Assembly: GCA_903886975.1 (NCBI GenBank) | Contig: CAISOB010000118.1 | Location: 1-40,649 of the forward strand | Source: an uncultured beta proteobacterium | GTDB taxonomy: Bacteria > Pseudomonadota > Gammaproteobacteria > Burkholderiales > Rhodocyclaceae | DNA: 40,649 nucleotides | Direction: 5' to 3' | Shown: piece after piece, positions 10,013 through 17,557 of the stretch | Layout: every line of letters begins with the position of its first letter | Position numbering within the stretch: position 1 is the first letter of the stretch | Translations under genes and position numbers: made by a program | The notes under the pieces: generated by a model | Database searches by the model: none | Told to the model about the DNA's origin: nothing | What the model saw: the letters and a program-made list of their open reading frames with translations, nothing else

Positions 10013-10731
10013 ATGTGCTCGAGGTCGAAGCGCTGCACGCCTATTACGGCAAGAGCCACATCCTGCACGGCATTTCATTTCATGTGCAGGAAGGCGAGAT
10101 CGTCACCCTGCTCGGGCGCAATGGCGCGGGGAAGACCACGACGCTGCGCGCCCTGATGGGGCTGATGCCCTCCCGTGAAGGCCAGGTCCAGTTGTTCGGT
10201 GAAGTCACCACGGGTTGGCCCGCCGATCGCGTCGCGGCAACCGGAGTCGGCTATGTTCCCGAAGGACGGCGAATCTTTGCCAACCTGTCGATCGAGGAAA
10301 ATCTCAAGGTTCCGTTTGAGCGCGGCGGTCCGTGGACACTTGAACGCATCTACGACCTCTTCCCGAGCCTGCGCGCACGTCGCCAGAGCAAAGGCAGGCA
10401 ACTCTCCGGCGGCGAGCAGGAAATGCTGGCGATCGCCCGGGCGCTGATGCTCAATCCGAGATTCCTGATGCTCGACGAACCGTCGCAGGGGCTCGCACCA
10501 TTGATCGTGCAGGAGGTCTTCAATGTCATCGTCAACATGCGCCGCGAGGGCATTGCCGTGTTGCTGGTCGAGCAGAACGTCAGGGCCGCGGTGACGATCG
10601 CAGACCGCGCCTGCGTTCTCGACGATGGCCGCATGGTGTTCGAGGGTCCGGCCGAAGAGTTCGCGCGGGACGAAGCGCGGATACGCGCGCTCGCTGGCGC
10701 CAGCGCAGAAAAATGGGAAGCCGACGAGTAA
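10009..10731 (+). CDS. livF: ABC transporter ATP-binding protein, LivF type
   Basis: The product (240 aa) is the second ATPase subunit. Walker A is GRNGAGKT (36-43), the signature is LSGGEQ (132-137), Walker B is FLMLDEP (152-158) followed by SQGLAP, and the H-loop position is occupied in LLVEQN, with Gln where LivF proteins commonly have it. The YVPEGRRIF segment is a LivF hallmark. The gene overlaps livG by 4 bp and is the last of the operon; no hairpin with T-run was seen in the 111 bp after it. Confidence 0.93.
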   Translation: MNVLEVEALHAYYGKSHILHGISFHVQEGEIVTLLGRNGAGKTTTLRALMGLMPSREGQVQLFGEVTTGWPADRVAATGVGYVPEGRRIFANLSIEENLKVPFERGGPWTLERIYDLFPSLRARRQSKGRQLSGGEQEMLAIARALMLNPRFLMLDEPSQGLAPLIVQEVFNVIVNMRREGIAVLLVEQNVRAAVTIADRACVLDDGRMVFEGPAEEFARDEARIRALAGASAEKWEADE

Positions 10732-10842
10732 TCCGGTTCAGACCTGGCACGACGCCGGCAGTGGCGTTCGATCGACGACGCGATTTCATGATCTCCGGCG
10801 GCTGTGCGTGACCGTCCGAGAGGGTATCTCCTTGTTGCCGGC

Positions 10843-11526
10843 TCAATCGGGCAGTTCAATTTGCCCCGATACGCTGGCGCTAATCTGTGACTCGCCGGCC
10901 TCGACCGGCATAGTCGCCGAACTCGCCAGCATCGCGCTGGCGGCTCCGCGCATCAAGGGCTGGACGATGCCGGCGTTGGTATGCACCGCAAGTTGCTTGA
11001 TGCGATAGGGTTTGCCGAGGGCGTCGGCGATGACCTTGGCGCGGGCCTTGAAAGCGGCGATGGCATCGAGCATTGCATCATTCTCGACCTGCCTGCGGGT
11101 TTCGGGGGAGGGCTGCAGGACCAGGCTGGCGACGCCGAGCGTAGCTTGCAGTTTGCCGAGCAGTTCGGAGATCGCGTCGCTGTCGCGCGATTCCAGCACG
11201 AGTTGCGAGCGCATGCGCCAGGATTCGATTTTGCCGTCGCGCGCGTAGACGGGGTAAGTGCTGGTGCCGCCGCTTTGTGTCTTAACGTCGGTATAGGTCT
11301 TTGCGGTCTTGAGCGCGTCGGCAATCAGCCCGTTGACTTCCTTGGACAGTTTGCCTGGCGTCGTTCCGCTCGCTTCGGCGAAGACCGTGGCGCGCACCAG
11401 ATCGTTTGCCGCCGGGCGATTCGCTTCGGCCGCAAGTTCGACAAGGGTAGTCGCAGCGAATGCCGGACACGCGACGAGCAGGAAACACGCCGGCAGGACG
11501 CGCAGCAAGCTGGAGAAATGTGTCAT
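10843..11526 (-). CDS. SIMPL-domain (DUF541) periplasmic protein
   Basis: The product (227 aa) has a signal peptide (about residues 1-24, cleavage likely after AFA) followed by a SIMPL/DUF541 domain. The recognisable features are the LVELAAEANRPAANDLVRATVFAEA opening, the YPVYARDGKIESWRMRSQLVLES strand pair, the VASLVLQPSPETRR segment and a basic helix with AFKARAKVIADALGKPYRI. Related proteins include E. coli YggE, linked to oxidative-stress protection; the molecular activity is not established. The gene is divergent from bcp across 209 bp, and a thiol peroxidase neighbour would suit a stress role, but that is only suggestive. Confidence 0.85.
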   Translation of the reverse strand: MTHFSSLLRVLPACFLLVACPAFAATTLVELAAEANRPAANDLVRATVFAEASGTTPGKLSKEVNGLIADALKTAKTYTDVKTQSGGTSTYPVYARDGKIESWRMRSQLVLESRDSDAISELLGKLQATLGVASLVLQPSPETRRQVENDAMLDAIAAFKARAKVIADALGKPYRIKQLAVHTNAGIVQPLMRGAASAMLASSATMPVEAGESQISASVSGQIELPD

Positions 11527-11656
11527 CGGTTATCCTCTGGCGATTGAACGAATTATTTCCGGCGCTCGGGGTCTCTGGGAAGTGCCCATCGTCCAACTGA
11601 TTGCCGAGTGTCGAACCGGTGTTACATTGTAGCGCGTCGAGCGTTGCGATTTTTTC

Positions 11657-11694
11657 TAGTCAGGCGCAAGAAGCTTGGTTAGAATCCGCCTGAC
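11657..11694 (+). promoter_or_regulatory. Possible promoter with flanking inverted repeat before bcp
   Basis: A TAGAAT -10-like box lies at 11680-11685, with a weak TAGTCA -35-like box at 11657-11662 (17-bp spacer). An 8-bp inverted repeat (GTCAGGCG at 11659-11666 with CGCCTGAC at 11687-11694) brackets the -10 box. A dimeric regulator site is possible. The gene's ribosome-binding site GAGGAG follows about 45 bp downstream. Confidence 0.35.
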
Positions 11695-11735
11695 CCGATC
11701 GCATTGCAGTACACGGGTCGGGTCCTTGAGGAGAA

Positions 11736-12209
11736 ATGATGCTGAAAGTTGGACAGGTGGCGCCAATGTTCGTGCTTCCCGATGCGGACATGGAGTCCAT
11801 CGACATTGCCCAGTTTCGTGGCAAGAACAATGTCATACTCTTCTTTTATCCGAGAGACGACACGCCGGGTTGCACGCTTGAAGCGACCGATTTTTCCGAT
11901 CACGAAGACGAGTTTTCGCGTCATGGATGTACGGTCATCGGCATCAGCCGGGACGAGTGCATCCGGCACGCCGAGTTTCGCGACAAGCACGGCATCTCGG
12001 TACGGCTGCTCTCCGATTCCGAGGGCGTGGCCTGCAAACAGTACGGCGTGTGGCAGGCGAAGGAAGTGAACGGCGTCAAGAAACATGGCATCGTCCGTTC
12101 GACTTTTGTCATCGACAAACAAGGCGTGCTCCGCGTCGTGCTCTACGGCGTGAACGCCAAAGGCCACGCGCTGGAGGTGCTGCGCGCGGTGAAGGAACTC
12201 AATTCATGA
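11736..12209 (+). CDS. bcp: Thioredoxin-dependent peroxiredoxin, Bcp/PrxQ family
   Basis: The product (157 aa) reduces hydrogen peroxide and organic hydroperoxides in the cytosol using thiol electrons. The thioredoxin-fold core and the peroxidatic cysteine C46 in YPRDDTPGCT are intact. The second cysteine found five residues later in E. coli Bcp is replaced by Thr51, so if a disulfide forms it must use another cysteine (C65, C75 and one near residue 100 are candidates) or an external thiol. Two ATG codons are adjacent; GAGGAGAA is a good ribosome-binding site for either. The stop overlaps the slyD start (ATGA). Confidence 0.93.
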   Translation: MMLKVGQVAPMFVLPDADMESIDIAQFRGKNNVILFFYPRDDTPGCTLEATDFSDHEDEFSRHGCTVIGISRDECIRHAEFRDKHGISVRLLSDSEGVACKQYGVWQAKEVNGVKKHGIVRSTFVIDKQGVLRVVLYGVNAKGHALEVLRAVKELNS

Positions 12210-12700
12210 ACAGGCAGGTCGTAAAGAATACAGTGGTTACCCTGGACTACAGCGTGACCGATCCGGAGGGAGGACTCGTCGATGCCGGCCAGGAGCCGCT
12301 TGTCTATCTGCATGGCGGATACGACGACATTTTCCCGCTGATCGAGGAAGCCGTTCATGAGAAGCGCGTCGGCGAATCGGTCGTCGTCAAGATGCAGCCC
12401 GACGACGCATTCGGCGAATACGACGCGGAGCTGATCCAGGTCGAATCGCGCAAGGGATTTCCCGAGGAATTGCAGGTCGGCATGCAGTTCGAGGGCATTC
12501 CGGACAGTGACGACGATGACGATACATTGATCTATCGCGTCACTGAAATCGCGGACGACAAGGTGGTTCTCGACGGCAATCATCCGCTCGCCGGGATGGC
12601 TTTGGTCTTTACCTGCACGGTGACCGCCGTTCGCCCGGCGAGCGCCGAAGAGATCGCGCACGGGCACATCCACGACGGTGAACACGAGCACGAGCACTGA
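12206..12700 (+). CDS. slyD: FKBP-type peptidyl-prolyl isomerase, SlyD-like
   Basis: The product (164 aa) is a cytosolic prolyl cis-trans isomerase and chaperone. The FKBP halves flank an inserted chaperone (IF) domain: N-terminal VVTLDYSVTDPEGGLVD, then LVYLHGGYDDIFPLIEEAV, the insert with DDAFGEYDAELIQVE, and the return strand with DGNHPLAGMALVFTCTV. The C-terminus is His/Glu-rich (HGHIHDGEHEHEH), a short metal-binding tail compared with that of E. coli SlyD. The ATG at 12206 overlaps the bcp stop; a much longer upstream frame is the shadow of bcp. Confidence 0.92.
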   Translation: MNRQVVKNTVVTLDYSVTDPEGGLVDAGQEPLVYLHGGYDDIFPLIEEAVHEKRVGESVVVKMQPDDAFGEYDAELIQVESRKGFPEELQVGMQFEGIPDSDDDDDTLIYRVTEIADDKVVLDGNHPLAGMALVFTCTVTAVRPASAEEIAHGHIHDGEHEHEH

Positions 12701-12747
12701 GTGAAAACCGTGGCCTGGACTCTCGTGCCCGGCGTGTTTCTTCGCGA

Positions 12748-15147
12748 TTACTTGTTTAGCGCCTTAAGTTCGTAGAGCGCGACAAGCGCCTCTTTCGGCG
12801 TGAGATCGTCAGGGTTGATTGCGGCCAGCCGTTCCAGTACCGGATGCACCGGCTCGAATTCTTCGGTGCGCGCCGGCGCGGCGAAAAGGTCGGGCTGCGC
12901 GGGATTGATCGCGGCGCGCTCCTCGAATTCGCGCAGCTGGCGCCGGGCGGCCCGGACCACCGAGGCCGGGATGCCGGCCAGCGCAGCGACCTGGATGCCG
13001 TAGCTCTGGTTGGCCGGGCCTTCCTCGACCGCATGCAGGAAGACGATGCGCTCGCTATGCTCGACGGCGTCAAGATGCACATTGGCGAGATCGGCATATT
13101 CGCCGGCCAGCCGCGTGAGTTCGAAATAGTGCGTGGCGAACAGCGTCGGACAGCGGTTCTTTTCGATCAGGTGTCGGCATATGGCGAAGGCCAGCGCCAT
13201 GCCGTCGAAGGTCGAGGTGCCGCGCCCGACCTCGTCCATCAGCACCAGGCTATTTTCCGTGGCGTGATGCAGGATGGCCGCCGATTCGGTCATTTCGACC
13301 ATGAAGGTCGAGCGTCCCGAAGCGAGATCGTCGGATGCGCCGATGCGCGTAAAAATCCGGTCGAGCGGGCCGAGCACGGCGCGCCGCGCCGGGACGAAGC
13401 TGCCGACGTGGGCCATCAGCGCGATCAGCGCGGTCTGCCGCATATAGGTCGACTTGCCGCCCATGTTCGGACCGGTGATGAGCAGCAGACGGCGATTATC
13501 GGCCAGTTTAGTATCGTTGGCGATGAAGGATTCGCCGCCCTCGAGTTCGCCCTCGACGACCGGATGGCGGCCGCCTTCGATCACCAGGCCGGGCTCATCG
13601 CCGAACAGCGGCCGGCAGTAATTGCGCGCCAGCGCGACCTCGGCGAAAGCGGCGAGCAAATCGCTCATCGCCACCGCACGCGCGATGTGCTGCAGCTGCG
13701 GCAGATCGTCCTGCAGGGCACTCAGCACGCCTTCATAAAGGATCTTCTCGCGCGCCAGCGCACTATCCTGCGCCGACAGCGCCTTGTCTTCGAAGGTCTT
13801 CAGTTCGGGCGTGATGTAGCGCTCGGCGTTCTTCAGCGTTTGCCGGCGGCGGTAATCGTCGGGGACTTTCGCGGCGTTGGCGTTGCTCACTTCGATGTAG
13901 AAACCATGCACGCGGTTGTATTCGACCTTGAGGTTGGCAATACCGCTGCGTTCGCGTTCGCGCGCTTCGAGGCCGACGAGGAAAGCGCCGTGGTTGTCAT
14001 TGAGGTCGCGCAGTTCGTCGAGGTCGGCGTCGAAGCTGCGGGCGATGACGCCACCGTCGCGGATCAGCGCGGCGGGTTCGGCGGCGATGGCGCGCTCGAG
14101 CAGCGCCAGCGCCGTTTGCGGCGTGGCCAGGTCGGCGAGGAGTTGATCGAGCAGCGGCGCCGGTGTGCCGGTCAGCGGCGCGCGCAGGCGGGCGAGCTGC
14201 TGCAGGCTCTCGCGCAGCGGGTGGTGCAGGGCGTGGCGCAGCGTGCGCGAACCCATCGCCGTGACACAGCAGTCGAGCAGGCTGCACAGCGTCGGCGCCG
14301 GCTGGCCGCGCAAGGTTTCGGTGAGTTCGAGGTTGCGCCGCGTCGCGCTGTCGAGGCCGACGAAAGTCTCGTCGCTCTCGACCAGAAGCGCCTGCACATG
14401 CGGCAGCGCGCGCGTCTGCGTCGCCTGCGCATAGCGCAGCAGCGCGCCGGCCGCGGCGATCGCCGGTCGCAGCCCGTCGGCTCCAAAGCCGGATAATGAC
14501 AGGGTCTTGAAGTGGGCGCAGAGTTCGCGCGTCGCGGCTTCGGCGTCGAAATGCCAGTCGGGCCGGCGGGTGAGCGCCGCCTCGGGCGTGAAGGGCAGGG
14601 TCAGGCTTTCGGCGAGGACGATCTCGGCCGGGCGGATGCGCTCTATCGTTGTCGCTAGATCTCCCGGCGCCACTTCGCAAACGCGAAACTCGCCGCTCGC
14701 CAGGTTGAGCCAAGCCAGTCCGGCCTGCCGCTGCGTCGTCGCGATGGAGAGCAGCAGGACGTCGCGCTTGTCGTCAAGCAGCGCAGCATCGGTCAGCGTG
14801 CCGGGGGTGACGATGCGCGTGATGGCACGGTCGACCGGTCCTTTGCTGGTTGCCGGATCGCCGATCTGCTCGCAGATGACCACCGATTCGCCGAGCTTGA
14901 CGAGGCGCGCCAGGTATTGCTCGACGGCGTGGTAGGGAACGCCGGCCATCTTGATCGCTTCGCCTGCGCTCTGGCCGCGCGTGGTCAGCGTGATTCCGAG
15001 CAGGCGCGCGGCTTTTTCGGCGTCAGCGAAGAACAGTTCGTAGAAATCGCCCATCCGGTAAAAGAGCAGGATGTCCGGATGCTGCGCCTTGAGGCGCAGA
15101 TACTGCTGCATCATCGGGGTGTGCGTAGATAAGTCTTCTTTACTCAT
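12748..15147 (-). CDS. mutS: DNA mismatch repair protein MutS with an apparent internal deletion
   Basis: The product (799 aa) recognises mismatches and starts repair with MutL. Present are the mismatch-reading GDFYELFF (Phe35/Glu37), the ABC ATPase with GPNMGGKST (about residues 558-566), MDEVGRGTSTFDG, FATHYFELT, and a beta-clamp motif QPDLF near 750. Compared with remembered E. coli MutS (853 aa), about 53 residues are missing between PLRE (310-313) and SLQQL, removing the segment with LERI..R.AL..ARPRDL in the lever domain. The frame is maintained on both sides. The product may be unstable or mismatch-repair defective; that is inference. The first eight codons are AT-rich, unlike the rest, and lie next to an integrase gene. 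A good ribosome-binding site is not obvious. Confidence 0.93.
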   Translation of the reverse strand: MSKEDLSTHTPMMQQYLRLKAQHPDILLFYRMGDFYELFFADAEKAARLLGITLTTRGQSAGEAIKMAGVPYHAVEQYLARLVKLGESVVICEQIGDPATSKGPVDRAITRIVTPGTLTDAALLDDKRDVLLLSIATTQRQAGLAWLNLASGEFRVCEVAPGDLATTIERIRPAEIVLAESLTLPFTPEAALTRRPDWHFDAEAATRELCAHFKTLSLSGFGADGLRPAIAAAGALLRYAQATQTRALPHVQALLVESDETFVGLDSATRRNLELTETLRGQPAPTLCSLLDCCVTAMGSRTLRHALHHPLRESLQQLARLRAPLTGTPAPLLDQLLADLATPQTALALLERAIAAEPAALIRDGGVIARSFDADLDELRDLNDNHGAFLVGLEARERERSGIANLKVEYNRVHGFYIEVSNANAAKVPDDYRRRQTLKNAERYITPELKTFEDKALSAQDSALAREKILYEGVLSALQDDLPQLQHIARAVAMSDLLAAFAEVALARNYCRPLFGDEPGLVIEGGRHPVVEGELEGGESFIANDTKLADNRRLLLITGPNMGGKSTYMRQTALIALMAHVGSFVPARRAVLGPLDRIFTRIGASDDLASGRSTFMVEMTESAAILHHATENSLVLMDEVGRGTSTFDGMALAFAICRHLIEKNRCPTLFATHYFELTRLAGEYADLANVHLDAVEHSERIVFLHAVEEGPANQSYGIQVAALAGIPASVVRAARRQLREFEERAAINPAQPDLFAAPARTEEFEPVHPVLERLAAINPDDLTPKEALVALYELKALNK

Positions 15148-15202
15148 TTAAAGCAACCACTTAGCTTGTTTTAATATTTTTATTGGGGCAAATATGGGGC
15201 AA
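15148..15202. other. Junction of mutS and mobile element; candidate att end
   Basis: The AT-rich 32 bp between the mutS ATG (15147) and the integrase stop (15180) marks the probable chromosome-element border. Two TGGGGCAA direct repeats at 15184-15191 and 15195-15202 overlap the last integrase codons and could be recombinase binding sites. I did not find a second copy of this junction elsewhere in the window by eye, so the att core and the far end remain undefined. Confidence 0.4.
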
Positions 15203-16430
15203 TTTGTACAAGTTTCTTCATGCCCTGCCAGATGCGCCCCAGCTCTCTGGGAGACTCCGAATCTATCCAGCGGCCATAGACCTTCACGAGCATCGAGTAG
15301 TCACTGTGCCCCATCTGGTTAGCGATGAAGGCCAAGTTGCCGCGTGCGGTGAGGTTCCAGCAGGCATAAGTGTGGCGGGTCTGGTAAGGCGGGCGATGTC
15401 GGACCTCGGCGCGCCGGGTCAGGTTGCTCCACTTCGTGTTCCATGCACTCGGCACGTACCACGCATTCACGTTGGTCTTGCGTGCCTGCGTTTTCGGCGA
15501 CAACAACAGCCGGACGCGATCAACGCGAGACTCATGACGATTCAGCCAGACTTCCAAGTCCATCGCATCGCGCGTCAACGCATCTTCGATCAGTACCTTG
15601 ATTGCAGCTTGAGCCGGCGGAAACAGCAGGATGGTTCGTTCCTTGTTCGTCTTCGGAATCTTGAAGGCGAGCGACTGCGTGACCGAGCGCCGCACCGTCA
15701 GCTTGCTCAAGTCGGTGGCAATGTCCTCCACAGCGAGCCCGCACAACTCACCCGGCCGCAGGCCCGTGTAGAACACGAGTGTCACCGAAGCTACGTCCAC
15801 TGGGTGCAAGCAACCCTTCGTGACCAACGCGTTGTACTCCTGATAGGTGAACGGGTCCGGGTCCTTATTGCTCTTGGTGAAGCGCGTGCAGTGCTTGGCC
15901 AAGCCTTCGGCGCAGAAGTGGTTCTGCTCGCACCAGTAGAGAAAGCCGGCGAATGTAGCGAGATAGTGGTTTACCGTCGAGACGGCTCGCGTCTCGATCA
16001 AGTCCACGCGCAATTGCTGGATATCTGCCGGGATCAGGGCATCGGCCAGGCGGTTCCATCCGATGGTGTTGAGGCAGGCGTTGAGCGCTACCTGGTAGCG
16101 ATTCTGTGTTTCGGCAGTGATGTCCACTGCCTTGAGCGGCATGTACCGTTCGGACAGGTCGCCAAGACGCTTGCTTGTCGTGCCGGCTTGGTCGCCTTGC
16201 CGCGAATGAGGGAAAAACTCGGACTCGTCGTAGGCTCCCGTCTTGAGCGCATACATGGCGGCGCTGCGAAGGCGAGACGCATGTTTCAGGTTTGCCTTGG
16301 TTGGCTCGATACCCAGCGTGTGGCGATGGCGCACTCCCTTGTGCATGAACGCCACGCGAATCGACTTTCCATGCACTTCGATGCCTGGAAGATTGCTGTT
16401 CATCACGGTATCCATCTGCGCAGCCATCAT
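15180..16430 (-). CDS. int: Tyrosine recombinase (integrase) of the integrative element
   Basis: The product (416 aa) catalyses site-specific integration and excision. An N-terminal arm-binding region (VHGKSIRVAFMHKGVRHRHTLG) is followed by a SAM-like core-binding domain (LSERYMPLKAVDITAETQNRYQ) and the catalytic domain. Catalytic residues are visible: Arg in TGLRPGEL (about residue 222), His and Arg in PPYQTRHTYACW (about 350), His in MGHSDY (about 373) and the nucleophile Tyr in VKVYGRW (about 383). The ATG at 16430, or the adjacent one, is chosen because GGGAGAG precedes it and the longer frame would overlap the XRE gene. Its 3' end points at the mutS start, the usual position of an integrase at an element's end. 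Confidence 0.93.
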   Translation of the reverse strand: MMAAQMDTVMNSNLPGIEVHGKSIRVAFMHKGVRHRHTLGIEPTKANLKHASRLRSAAMYALKTGAYDESEFFPHSRQGDQAGTTSKRLGDLSERYMPLKAVDITAETQNRYQVALNACLNTIGWNRLADALIPADIQQLRVDLIETRAVSTVNHYLATFAGFLYWCEQNHFCAEGLAKHCTRFTKSNKDPDPFTYQEYNALVTKGCLHPVDVASVTLVFYTGLRPGELCGLAVEDIATDLSKLTVRRSVTQSLAFKIPKTNKERTILLFPPAQAAIKVLIEDALTRDAMDLEVWLNRHESRVDRVRLLLSPKTQARKTNVNAWYVPSAWNTKWSNLTRRAEVRHRPPYQTRHTYACWNLTARGNLAFIANQMGHSDYSMLVKVYGRWIDSESPRELGRIWQGMKKLVQIAPYLPQ

Positions 16431-16470
16431 CACTCTCCCGAAATCACTCCTGGTTGTTTCTATCGCTGGC

Positions 16471-16710
16471 TTATTGCTTGCGTTTTTCTCGTCCGGTCTT
16501 GAGCTTGAACAGCTCAAACAGTCCGGGGTGCATCTTGCGATCCCCGGCCTCCCACTGCTGCCAAGTACGCAATGACGCATGCACCACGTCACCGGCTTCC
16601 GTTTGCGTCAAACCCGCTGCGGTTCTGGTCGCACGGATGTCATCAGGCTCGGGGGGCGTGGCAGTTGTCGAAGCCGAAATGTTGTTGCGCCGGTTGAGCG
16701 AGTGTGGCAT
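16471..16710 (-). CDS. Small XRE-type helix-turn-helix regulator
   Basis: The product (79 aa) contains a compact helix-turn-helix of the XRE/Cro type (about residues 25-65: IRATRTAAGLTQTEAGDVVHAS then LRTWQQWEAGDRKM). The N-terminal 24 residues are polar and probably disordered. It lies 40 bp upstream of the integrase gene on the same strand, so the two are probably cotranscribed. A strong promoter with an overlapping perfect palindrome sits about 70 bp upstream, which suggests that this protein represses its own operon and so controls integrase level. That circuit is inferred from arrangement only. Confidence 0.85.
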   Translation of the reverse strand: MPHSLNRRNNISASTTATPPEPDDIRATRTAAGLTQTEAGDVVHASLRTWQQWEAGDRKMHPGLFELFKLKTGREKRKQ

Positions 16711-16781
16711 GGCGTGAGTCCATGTGCGCCGTCATGCCTCGCAGGACAAGGCACCTGAGCCGACTGTTGACAGTTGTCGCA

Positions 16782-16810
16782 ATTATACGCTCATTGAGCG
16801 TATGGAACAA
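16782..16810 (-). promoter_or_regulatory. Sigma-70 promoter with overlapping palindromic operator
   Basis: Reading the minus strand, TTGTTC (16805-16810) and TATAAT (16782-16787) are separated by exactly 17 bp. A perfect 9+1+9 palindrome, ATACGCTCA-T-TGAGCGTAT, spans 16785-16803 and thus fills the spacer and enters the -10 box. This is a textbook layout for repression by a dimeric helix-turn-helix protein. The next gene downstream is the XRE regulator, followed by the integrase. Confidence 0.75.
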
Positions 16811-16891
16811 CGGCACCGCCGCAGGACTGTCGCGGCACTGCTCCAAGCAGAGAAGCGCACAAAGGGGACTAACGAGAACGACTGACCGGCA

Positions 16892-17095
16892 TCAATGCGC
16901 AGCCAGTTGCCTGCCGCTCTCCACCCAGCGCTCAAACTCTTCCAAGTTCACAAAAATGCGGCCGTCCGGCGCTTTGCGCCAGATACGGCCTTGCGACCAA
17001 GTGCCGTTCTTGACCTTGTGGCGCACCGCGTCTTCGCTGTATCCGGTAATCTCTGCCAATCGGTTGATCAGCACCCATCGACTGGGGTTGCTCAT
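16892..17095 (-). CDS. Excisionase-like/AlpA-like small DNA-binding protein
   Basis: The product (67 aa) reads as a winged-helix excisionase-type protein: WVLINRLAEITGYSEDAVRHKV (helix-turn-helix), KNGTWSQGRIWRKAPDGRIFVNLEEFERWVE (wing and C-terminal helix). Such proteins bend att DNA to direct excision, or act as regulators. The ATG at 17095 is chosen because GGAG lies 6 bp upstream; the frame is open to 17248, but the extra N-terminus is unlike a folded domain. It lies between the regulator-integrase pair and the transfer operon. Confidence 0.75.
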   Translation of the reverse strand: MSNPSRWVLINRLAEITGYSEDAVRHKVKNGTWSQGRIWRKAPDGRIFVNLEEFERWVESGRQLAAH

Positions 17096-17293
17096 GTTGC
17101 GCTCCATGGGTGCGCCGGTTCGGCTCGGATTGAGGCTGACGTCGGCAATTTCATGTCTGTTGATATAGTCTCGCCGATCTCCGTTTCCGAAAACTCGCTC
17201 GGGCGTGCATGGGCGTACGCCGGGCGTGGGTCGCAATTGCGCATTCACATTCAGGTCAAGCTGGTGTTTGAGGCAGAGTCGGATGTCTGATAG

Positions 17294-17557
17294 CTAGTGA
17301 TTCGATGCGGGTTTTGGTCGTGATGCTGCCTCTCCTTTCGCGGCCGACTTTCTGAACCCACGATCCCGCGCCATGAATGCTTCGAGCATGTGCGGAATCA
17401 ACGTCGCGGCATCAATCGGCTCGCCGTAGGTCTTCGCATGCAACTCCGCATATCGGTCAAGCTCCGCCTTGAGCGCGGTCGTGCAAGCGAAAGTAACCTT
17501 GACGGTCGCGGTCTTGGGCAGCGGCCCCAGCCGCAGCTTGCTGGTGGATAGGCTCAT
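17294..17557 (-). CDS. DUF2274 protein, last gene of the trb operon
   Basis: The product (87 aa) matches the DUF2274 family: KLRLGPLPKTATVKVTF at the start, ALKAELDRYAELHAKTYGEPID in the middle and LIPHMLEAFMARDRGF near the end. In Tn4371-like integrative elements a DUF2274 gene regularly follows trbI. The fold and role are unknown; the central helix with RDRGF could bind nucleic acid or protein. Its ATG overlaps the trbI stop (ATGA). The C-terminal tail is Lys/Ala/Pro-rich. Confidence 0.8.
   Translation of the reverse strand: MSLSTSKLRLGPLPKTATVKVTFACTTALKAELDRYAELHAKTYGEPIDAATLIPHMLEAFMARDRGFRKSAAKGEAASRPKPASNH

Noticed and set aside
12844..14496. A 550-codon plus-strand open frame opposite mutS
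   Set aside because: It is an antisense shadow of mutS, which has unmistakable motifs on the other strand.
15183..16502. A 439-codon plus-strand open frame opposite the integrase
   Set aside because: The minus-strand frame has all tyrosine-recombinase catalytic residues; this one has no recognisable features.
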